A stretch of DNA of 64,000 bases from Allobogoriella alba (GTDB lineage Bacteria; Actinomycetota; Actinomycetes; Actinomycetales; Actinomycetaceae): the NCBI RefSeq assembly GCF_042665525.1, contig NZ_JBHTCQ010000001.1, positions 930,001 to 994,000 on the forward strand, written 5' to 3'. Below the pieces are notes generated by a model. It saw only the letters and a list, made by a program, of their open reading frames with translations. It did not search any database and had not been told where the DNA came from. This document shows, in pieces, positions 58,761 to 64,000 of the stretch; within the stretch, counting starts at the first letter, position 1, and each line of letters begins with the position of its first letter. Made by a program: the position numbers and the translations under genes.

Positions 58761-58781
58761 AGGAGGAAACGGTAACCGACT

Positions 58782-59102
58782 CTAGGCCGCTGTCGTCGGA
58801 CGTCCTTGGTCGTCGAGCTCCAGGACCCGGGCGTGCAGGACCTGGCGCTGCTGCAGCGCGGTGCGCAGCGCCCGGTGCAGGCCGTCCTCCAGGTACAGCT
58901 CGCCACGCCACGACACCACGTGGGCGAAGAGGTCACCGAAGAACGTCGAGTCCGACGCCAGGAGGTGCCGCAGGTCCAGCGTGCTCTTCGTCGTCACGAG
59001 CTGGTCCAGCCGCACCTGTCGCGGCGGGATCTCCGCCCAGTCGCGGTCGGTGGCCAACCCGTGGTCGGGATACGGCCGGCCATCACCGACACCCTTGAAC
59101 AT
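58782..59102 (-). CDS. Small VapB-like/ParB-like conserved actinobacterial protein
   Basis: A 106-residue protein whose pattern (YPDHGLATDRDWAEIPPRQV; RLDQLVTTKSTLDLRHLLAS; SWRGELYLEDGLHRALRTAL) matches a widespread actinobacterial group often labelled VapB-family antitoxin. No toxin gene adjoins it, so that label is doubtful; a ParB-like or regulatory role is as likely. The start is the ATG at 59102, or the GTG one codon earlier at 59105. Confidence 0.7.
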   Translation of the reverse strand: MFKGVGDGRPYPDHGLATDRDWAEIPPRQVRLDQLVTTKSTLDLRHLLASDSTFFGDLFAHVVSWRGELYLEDGLHRALRTALQQRQVLHARVLELDDQGRPTTAA

Positions 59103-59154
59103 CACGCGAGCGATCCTAGGACGTCGCCCCGGGCGATCCTGCCCGGGACGGGCG

Positions 59155-59958
59155 TCAGGCGACTCGGATGAAGACCGGGTTCGACATGTAGATGGGCGAC
59201 TCGTAGAGCGGGGTCGAGGGGTTCCGGGCGGCGATGTGCTGGCCGTTGCCGGTGTAGATCCCGATGTGGCCGGGCTCCCAGACCAGGTCGCCGGGCTGCG
59301 CCTCGGCGGCGGAGACCACGTAGCCGGCGGCGTACTGGCCGTCGGTGGTCGACGGCAGGGAGATGCCGACCTGGGAGTAGACGTACTGCGTGAAGCCGGA
59401 GCAGTCGAAGCCGGCCGGGGTGTTCCCGCCGTAGACGTACGGCGTGCCGATGTACTGCCGGGCGATGGCGACGATCTGCGCGCCGATCCCGGAGGCCGGC
59501 GCGGAGGAGACCGTCTCGCTGGTCGACGGCGCGGCGGAGCTCGCCGACGACGTGGTGTCCTCACGGTAGGTGTCGCGGGAGACGGCGGACTCGCGCTCGA
59601 CCACCGGCTCCGGCTCGGGCTCCGGCGGCGGGGGCGGCGGCGTCGCCTCGGCCTCTGCCGCGTCGACCGACCATGATGCGTCGGCGGAGGTGCTGACCTC
59701 GGGGGTGGTGACCAGCGCGGTGCGGGCCTCACCGGTGACGGTGACGTCGGCCTGCGGCTGAGCCTGGGTGGTGGTCGTCTCGGGCGCCGCGGCCGCGGAC
59801 GAGGCGGCCATGGTCAGCGCGAGCGACGAGGACGCCATCGTCAGGACGCCACGGCGGGCACGGACCTTCGAGAAGGACAGCGACGAGAACGGGGTGAGCG
59901 GGCGGACCGGTGCGCGGTGCCGGGCCGAGCCACGGCTACCGGTGGGGACCTCAGACAA
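59155..59958 (-). CDS. NlpC/P60 family cell-wall peptidase
   Basis: A 267-residue secreted hydrolase. I take the TTG at 59958 as start because AGGAGAGG lies eight bases upstream. A signal region (SSLALTMAASSAAAA, about residues 42-56) is followed by a Pro/Glu/Ser-rich linker. The C-terminal NlpC/P60 domain (about residues 155-267) has the catalytic Cys in GFDCSGFTQYVYSQVG and His in EPGHIGIYTGNGQHIA. It cleaves peptidoglycan stem peptides. A c-di-AMP riboswitch lies in its leader. Confidence 0.9.
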   Translation of the reverse strand: MSEVPTGSRGSARHRAPVRPLTPFSSLSFSKVRARRGVLTMASSSLALTMAASSAAAAPETTTTQAQPQADVTVTGEARTALVTTPEVSTSADASWSVDAAEAEATPPPPPPEPEPEPVVERESAVSRDTYREDTTSSASSAAPSTSETVSSAPASGIGAQIVAIARQYIGTPYVYGGNTPAGFDCSGFTQYVYSQVGISLPSTTDGQYAAGYVVSAAEAQPGDLVWEPGHIGIYTGNGQHIAARNPSTPLYESPIYMSNPVFIRVA

Positions 59959-59969
59959 CGAACGAACCT

Positions 59970-60165
59970 CTCCTGACCGCCTGCGGGGTGAGCTGTCGGG
60001 TTCGGGCCGGAGCAGCCCGGCACGGTCTGGACCGTGCTTCACCCCAAGACCTCCCTGAGGAGGTCGGTTGAACCGTGGTTCCCCCGTCCCTGCCGACCGA
60101 TCTGCTCGCACCGGCTCCGAGTGCGGCGGCAGGGTTCGGCTTCCCGCCTCGGAGACTCCACGCGG
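59970..60165 (-). promoter_or_regulatory. c-di-AMP (ydaO/yuaA-type) riboswitch
   Basis: The leader of the NlpC/P60 gene carries the conserved blocks of this class in order on the minus strand: GCCGAACCCTGCCG, GGGGGAACCACGGTTCAACC, GGGGTGAAGC (60036-60045) and CCCGACAGCTCACCCCGCAG. It ends just before the gene's ribosome site. In actinobacteria it typically represses cell-wall hydrolase genes when c-di-AMP is high. Borders are approximate. Confidence 0.88.
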
Positions 60166-60187
60166 AGGGGCCCGCGGAGCGGTGCCG

Positions 60188-60216
60188 ACGCTATCGCGAA
60201 AGGGTGGTCGATGTCA
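60188..60216 (-). promoter_or_regulatory. Putative promoter of the riboswitch-NlpC/P60 transcript
   Basis: On the minus strand TGACAT, a 17-bp spacer and TAGCGT, placing the transcript start near 60181 and giving a leader of about 220 nt that spans the riboswitch. From 60217 to 60382 I see nothing else. Confidence 0.5.
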
Positions 60217-60382
60217 CGTTTCGGTCACGCCCGTGTGGATGGCGTGGCATCTGGTGCCAGAGATGCCCGTGAGAGCGCGGATACCGGAGCTGCCGCTCCA
60301 CCGTGCCGGCGTGTCGCGACCCGCTGCCGAGCCGGAGCTCCGGGGGCGACGTCGGGGGCACGGCCACGCGACGTCACCGTGG

Positions 60383-60467
60383 CGGAGGATGGGGGATTCG
60401 AACCCCCGAGGGCGTTAACCCAACACGCTTTCCAAGCGTGCGCCATAGGCCACTAGGCGAATCCTCC
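60383..60467 (-). tRNA. tRNA-Ser (anticodon GGA)
   Basis: Read on the minus strand, acceptor arms GGAGGAT and ATCCTCC pair over 7 bp with discriminator G at 60383. The anticodon stem CACGC/GCGTG encloses TTGGAAA, giving anticodon GGA. A long variable arm and a T-arm (GGGGG-TTCGAAT-CCCCC) follow. CCA is not encoded. It decodes UCC/UCU. Confidence 0.94.
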
Positions 60468-60598
60468 TGGGTGGGACGCCTCGCGGCGCCGGGAGACGAG
60501 ACTACCGGAGGCCGTCCCGCCGGCTCGACCTGCGCCCCCCGCCGGAGGGGTGGAGTTCGTCACCGTCGTGCCGCACGGCGCAGGATTGGACGCGCAGG

Positions 60599-60629
60599 TT
60601 GGACGTGGTCGCGCCGCGGTCCGTAGACT
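60599..60629 (+). promoter_or_regulatory. Putative promoter of the SRP RNA gene
   Basis: -35 TTGGAC at 60599-60604, a 19-bp spacer and -10 TAGACT at 60624-60629, about eight bases before the paired 5' end of the RNA. Confidence 0.45.
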
Positions 60630-60637
60630 CGGCGATC

Positions 60638-60726
60638 GACCCCTCGTGCGGCGTCATCTTGCCGAATCCCCCAGGGCCGGAAGGCAGCAAGGGTAAGTGA
60701 GCTCTGGCGGGTGTGCGGGGGGTCCT
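60638..60726 (+). ncRNA. ffs: Signal recognition particle RNA (small bacterial type)
   Basis: Contains the SRP domain IV signature GGCCGGAAGGCAGCAAGGGT near 60676-60694. The 5' GACCCC (60638-60643) pairs with GGGGTC (60719-60724), and an inner CCCCC pairs with GGGGG, forming the elongated hairpin. It is followed by CCTTTCG. It lies upstream of dnaX, a common actinobacterial arrangement. Ends are estimated from pairing. Confidence 0.88.
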
Positions 60727-60795
60727 TTCGTGCCGTCGTCGCCTGTTGTGGACCGCTGTGTGCCAGGTGTCGGTCCGCCCGGCTAACCTCGATCC

Positions 60796-63096
60796 GTGAG
60801 CACCGCCCTCTACCGCCGCTACCGGCCGGAGACCTTCCAGGAGGTCATCGGCCAGGGGCACGTCACGGAGCCGCTCATGGCGGCGTTGCGAGGGGACCGC
60901 GCCAACCACGCCTACCTCTTCTCCGGCCCGCGCGGCTGCGGCAAGACCACGTCCGCCCGGATCCTGGCGCGCTGCCTCAACTGCGCGCAGGGGCCGACGG
61001 ACACCCCGTGCGGGGAGTGCCCCTCGTGCGTGGAGCTGGCGCGTGACGGCGCCGGCTCCCTCGACGTCGTCGAGATCGACGCGGCCTCCCACAACGGGGT
61101 CGACGACGCCCGGGAGCTGCGCGAGCGCGCCAGCTTCGCGCCCGCCCGCGACCGGTACAAGATCTTCATCCTGGACGAGGCCCACATGGTCACCGCGCAG
61201 GGATTCAACGCCCTGCTGAAGCTCGTCGAGGAGCCGCCGGACCATGTGAAGTTCGTCTTCGCCACCACCGAGCCCGAGAAGGTCATCGGCACCATCCGCT
61301 CGCGCACGCACCACTACCCGTTCCGGCTGGTGCCGCCCGAGCAGCTCCTCGGCTACCTCGAGCAGCTGTGCACCGCCGAGGGCGTCGAGGTCGGTGGCGG
61401 GGTGCTGCCCATGGTCGTGCGGGCCGGCGGCGGATCTGTCCGGGACACACTCTCGGTCCTCGACCAGCTCCTCGCCGGTGCGCAGGACGGCCTCGACTAC
61501 GACCGCGCGCTCGCGCTGCTCGGCTACACGGACGTCGCACTGCTGGACGACGTCGTCGACTCCCTGGCCGCGCGCGACGGCGCCAGCCTCTTCCGTGTGG
61601 TCGACCGCGTGATCGAGTCCGGCCACGATCCTCGCCGGTTCGTGGAGGACCTGCTCGAGCGGCTGCGCGACCTGGTGATCATCGCGATGGCGGGCGAGCA
61701 GGCCGTCGCTGCGCTGCGCGGCCAGCCGGCCGACCAGCTCCAGCGCATGCAGACGCAGGCGCGCAACCTCGGACCGGCTCAGACCTCCCGTGCCGCGGAC
61801 CTGGTGAACGACGCCCTCACCGAGATGTCCGGTGCCACCTCGCCCCGGCTGCAGCTGGAACTCCTGTGCGCCCGGTTGCTGCTCCCCGCGGCGGACGACC
61901 GGGACGCCGGCTACGGCGCCCGGCTCGACCAGCTCGAACGGCGGCTCACCGGGGGAGAACCGGTCGGCGCCACGCCGGCTGCCACCTCGGCGGCAACGGC
62001 CCGGCCGGCCGCGACCGCCACGACGCAGACCACCGACGGCGGGCCCGGCGCCGCCGGCAGCGCCACGGAGGCGCCCGCACCCGCCGTGCGGCCCGACGAG
62101 CCGGCTCCGGACTCGGCGAGGTCCGTCGAGGAGCCCTCCCGGGCCCCCGTCACGGCGGACGCACCGCCCGCGGCGCCGACCGACGATCCGGCCGCGGCGG
62201 TTCCCGAGCCGCAGGGCGGGGGGCCGGAGCCACAGAGCCCTCCGGAGCCCTCGGCCGCGCCCGCCGAGCAGGCGGCCCCGGCGCCCGAGCCCCGGCCGGA
62301 CCCGTCATCGCCCGCACCAGAGCCGGGCGGTGACGTGGACGCCGAGATGATCCGCCGCCGCTGGGACGAGGTCCTCGCGACGCTCGCCGACCTGCGCCGC
62401 GTGACGTGGACCCTCGTCCACCAGCACGCCCAGGTGGGGACGGTCAACGGCGGGACGCTGCAGCTCCGCTTCGCGAGCGCCGGCCTGGCCTCCACCTTCC
62501 GCGGCGGTGCGCACGCCGGGCACGTCGAGCGGGCGCTGGAGCAGCGGCTCGGGGTGCGGCTGCGCGTCGAGGGCGTGGTCGACGACGGTGGCGGCGCGCC
62601 ACCCGTCGCCGCTCCACCTCCACGGCCGAGCGGAAGCTCCGCCGTGGAGGAGGCGCGCACGAGCTGGGCGACGCCCGCCTCGCCGCCACGGCCCACCGCG
62701 ACCCCCGACCGCGGTGCGGCCCGCTCCGCCGGCTCGGCCGCCGTCGCGGGCGGTCCCTCCGGCCGGGACGCGGCCGAGGAGCCGGCCGACGACGACCCCG
62801 AGCCGGCCCGCGCCACGACCGTCGTGCGGCCCGGCCCGGTCTCCGCGGGCACACCCGGGAGCGCGGCCTCCGGGCCGTCGGCCGGCTCACCGTCCGCCGC
62901 CTCGTCCCCGTCCGCCGCCACGTCCCCGTCCGCCGCCACGCCGGCGCGCCCGCGGGTGGCCCCGGCTGACGACGTGCCCTCCGCGGACGACCCGGACGCC
63001 GAGGGGTCCGGCATGGTCGGCGCGCCGCTCGTGGCGCAGATCCTCGGCGGCACGGTGATCGAGGAGATCACCACCCCGGACGCCGCGGGGACGTAG
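60796..63096 (+). CDS. dnaX: DNA polymerase III subunits gamma and tau
   Basis: A 766-residue clamp-loader ATPase. Walker A GPRGCGKTTSARILARCLNC, a zinc module (CGECPSC), Walker B/DEAH-like FILDEAHMVTAQGFNALLKL, the sensor-1 FVFATTEPEKVIGTIRSR and sensor-2 GGGSVRDTLSVLDQLLAG are intact. A long Pro/Ala/Glu-rich linker (about residues 385-510) precedes a tau-type domain with VTWTLVHQHAQVGTVNGGTL, and a second low-complexity stretch follows. No slippery site for a short gamma product was seen. It starts at a GTG and is followed nine bases later by recR. Confidence 0.95.
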   Translation: MSTALYRRYRPETFQEVIGQGHVTEPLMAALRGDRANHAYLFSGPRGCGKTTSARILARCLNCAQGPTDTPCGECPSCVELARDGAGSLDVVEIDAASHNGVDDARELRERASFAPARDRYKIFILDEAHMVTAQGFNALLKLVEEPPDHVKFVFATTEPEKVIGTIRSRTHHYPFRLVPPEQLLGYLEQLCTAEGVEVGGGVLPMVVRAGGGSVRDTLSVLDQLLAGAQDGLDYDRALALLGYTDVALLDDVVDSLAARDGASLFRVVDRVIESGHDPRRFVEDLLERLRDLVIIAMAGEQAVAALRGQPADQLQRMQTQARNLGPAQTSRAADLVNDALTEMSGATSPRLQLELLCARLLLPAADDRDAGYGARLDQLERRLTGGEPVGATPAATSAATARPAATATTQTTDGGPGAAGSATEAPAPAVRPDEPAPDSARSVEEPSRAPVTADAPPAAPTDDPAAAVPEPQGGGPEPQSPPEPSAAPAEQAAPAPEPRPDPSSPAPEPGGDVDAEMIRRRWDEVLATLADLRRVTWTLVHQHAQVGTVNGGTLQLRFASAGLASTFRGGAHAGHVERALEQRLGVRLRVEGVVDDGGGAPPVAAPPPRPSGSSAVEEARTSWATPASPPRPTATPDRGAARSAGSAAVAGGPSGRDAAEEPADDDPEPARATTVVRPGPVSAGTPGSAASGPSAGSPSAASSPSAATSPSAATPARPRVAPADDVPSADDPDAEGSGMVGAPLVAQILGGTVIEEITTPDAAGT
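62890..62938 (+). repeat. 18-bp tandem repeats in the dnaX low-complexity linker
   Basis: About two and a half copies of the unit CGTCCCCGTCCGCCGCC plus one variable base encode repeated SPSAA(S/T) residues. They lie in a Pro/Ser/Ala-rich segment and probably vary in number between strains. Confidence 0.6.
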
Positions 63097-63105
63097 GCTG
63101 TCCCG

Positions 63106-63705
63106 GTGTACGAAGGTGCGGTCCAGGACCTGATCGACGAGCTCGGCAGGCTTCCTGGCGTCGGCCCCAAGAGCGCCCAGCGCATCGCCTTCCACATCCT
63201 CGCCACGGATGCGGACGACGTGTCCCGGCTCGCCCGCGCGCTGACCGAGGTCAAGGCCAAGGTCCGCTTCTGCGAGGTCTGCGGGAACGTCTCTGAGCAG
63301 GAACGTTGCCGGATCTGCGCCGACCCGCGTCGCAGCTCGGCCGTCCTCTGCGTGGTCGAGGAGCCGAAGGACGTCGTGGTGATCGAGCGCACCCGTGAGT
63401 TCGCCGGGCGCTACCACGTGCTCGGCGGCGCCATCAACCCTATCGACGGGGTCGGGCCAGACGACCTGCGCATCCGGGAGCTGATGACCCGGCTCGCCGA
63501 CGGCGAGATAGAGGAGGTCATCATCGCCACCGACCCGAACATCGAGGGGGAGGCCACCGCGACCTACCTGACCCGCATGATGCGCGGGATGGGGATCGCC
63601 GTCTCCCGGCTCGCGTCCGGCCTGCCCGTCGGCGGCGACCTCGAGTACGCGGACGAGGTGACCCTCGGCCGGGCCTTCGAGGGCCGTCGGCGCGTCGAGG
63701 TCTGA
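63106..63705 (+). CDS. recR: Recombination protein RecR
   Basis: A 199-residue RecR: the helix-hairpin-helix (LGRLPGVGPKSAQRIAFHIL), the four-Cys zinc finger (FCEVCGNVSEQERCRICAD), the Toprim domain (LCVVEEPKDVVVIERT) and the C-terminal TLGRAFEGRR are complete. RecR acts with RecF and RecO in loading RecA at gaps. The GTG lies nine bases after the dnaX stop, as in most bacteria. Confidence 0.96.
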   Translation: MYEGAVQDLIDELGRLPGVGPKSAQRIAFHILATDADDVSRLARALTEVKAKVRFCEVCGNVSEQERCRICADPRRSSAVLCVVEEPKDVVVIERTREFAGRYHVLGGAINPIDGVGPDDLRIRELMTRLADGEIEEVIIATDPNIEGEATATYLTRMMRGMGIAVSRLASGLPVGGDLEYADEVTLGRAFEGRRRVEV

Positions 63706-63709
63706 CGTT

Positions 63710-63728
63710 CCGCGGGCATCCCCCGCGG
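63710..63728 (+). terminator. Hairpin after recR
   Basis: CCGCGGG and CCCGCGG form a perfect 7-bp stem with a CATCC loop, beginning five bases after the recR stop. No T-run follows. The gap to 63882 also holds a possible -10 TACTAT (63807-63812) and a CCGCCCG/CGGGCGG hairpin (63829-63847) before the next gene. Confidence 0.4.
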
Positions 63729-63882
63729 CCCGTCCCGACGGCGCGGAGGATGTCCGGCAGATGGGCATCGGGCGCCTCTCCGGTGCCCCGCGCACGGCGC
63801 CGTCCGTACTATGGACCGGTCCACGAGACCGCCCGGCGCTCGGGCGGCGAGAAGTCCCAACCCCTAGGAGTTGTTCCTCCCC

Positions 63883-64000
63883 GTGGCCCTTGTCGTCCAG
63901 AAGTTCGGAGGCTCGTCGGTCGCCGACGCAGCCAGCATCCAACGCGTCGCCCGCAGGGTGGTCGCCACCAAGGAGGCGGGCCACGACGTGGTCGTCGTCG
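63883..64000 (+). CDS. lysC: Aspartate kinase, N-terminal part (3' truncated by the window)
   Basis: From the GTG at 63883 the first 39 residues read VQKFGGSSVADAASIQRVAR and VVATKEAGHDVVVV, the unmistakable KFGGSS catalytic start of aspartokinase. It makes aspartyl phosphate for lysine, methionine and threonine synthesis. AGGAG lies about 12 bases upstream. The dnaX-recR-lysC order is usual in actinobacteria. The rest, including the ACT domains, is outside the window. Confidence 0.93.
   Translation, partial: MALVVQKFGGSSVADAASIQRVARRVVATKEAGHDVVVV

Noticed and set aside
60068..60418. A 116-codon open frame on the + strand between the NlpC/P60 gene and tRNA-Ser
   Set aside because: It runs through the antisense of the c-di-AMP riboswitch and into the tRNA gene; no ribosome site or family pattern.
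60796..63096. Programmed frameshifting in dnaX to make a short gamma subunit
   Set aside because: No A-rich slippery heptamer or stimulatory hairpin was seen at the expected position.
1..64000. CRISPR arrays, transposases, integrases, prophage genes, origins
   Set aside because: Looked for on both strands; no regularly spaced repeats, DDE or recombinase motifs, or phage structural genes were recognised.

Overview
High-GC actinobacterial chromosome, most likely order Micrococcales (Cellulomonas-like relatives). The base composition, frequent GTG starts, many GTGA/ATGA stop-start overlaps, an F420-type LLM oxidoreductase, a LytR_C protein, and a c-di-AMP riboswitch in front of an NlpC/P60 hydrolase all fit. 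The assignment is by general character, not by a database match.

Layout. 0-4 kb: tail of an unknown gene, a ThuA-domain protein, three translationally coupled membrane-anchored beta-rich proteins, and a convergent multi-pass membrane protein. 4-8 kb: molybdate uptake operon (Mop-type regulator, LLM oxidoreductase, modA, modB, modC). 8-10.5 kb: maleylacetate-reductase-like dehydrogenase and a membrane protein. 10.5-14.7 kb: one operon of ECF-type sigma factor, membrane-embedded zinc-finger anti-sigma factor, ABC ATPase and two permeases. 14.8-18.9 kb: molybdenum cofactor genes (mogA, then moeZ-moeA-moaC-mobA). 19-24 kb: D-mannonate module (MHS-type MFS importer, ManD dehydratase, divergent Nramp-like carrier) with a divergent GntR regulator. 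24-31.5 kb: MarR-MFS efflux pair, metZ, a MarR gene, upp, tadA, acylphosphatase, Sir2 deacetylase and tRNA-Ser(CGA).

31.6-48.9 kb is a large accessory catabolic island. It holds an ABC importer without its own ATPase, two amidohydrolases, an SDR, an ACC-deaminase-like PLP enzyme, RidA, a Gfo/Idh/MocA oxidoreductase, two RraA-family aldolase-like proteins, a creatininase-family protein, an aldehyde dehydrogenase, a second Nramp-like carrier, a KduD-like dehydrogenase, a GH105 unsaturated glycosidase and an IolB/KduI isomerase. A GntR/FCD gene is embedded in it. The 10-bp palindrome TGGTATACCA occurs in all three main promoter regions, which ties the island together as one regulon. The enzymes fit unsaturated-uronate breakdown toward 2-keto-3-deoxygluconate (KDG), the product that ManD also makes.

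49-52.9 kb: a putative pterin-related cluster (non-zinc MDR dehydrogenase, PTPS-fold protein lacking the usual zinc triad and catalytic Cys, GT4 glycosyltransferase) facing an unusual GTP cyclohydrolase II-RibD reductase fusion. 53-54.3 kb: a lower-GC patch with a probable frameshifted LPXTG-type remnant and a surface protein with a duplicated repeat. 54.3-60 kb: BASS-family transporter, GATase, DUF4190-like protein, uracil permease, LytR_C protein, a VapB-like protein, and the riboswitch-controlled NlpC/P60 hydrolase. 60.3-64 kb: tRNA-Ser(GGA), SRP RNA, dnaX, recR and the start of an aspartate kinase gene.

No CRISPR array, insertion sequence, integrase, rRNA or replication origin was seen.
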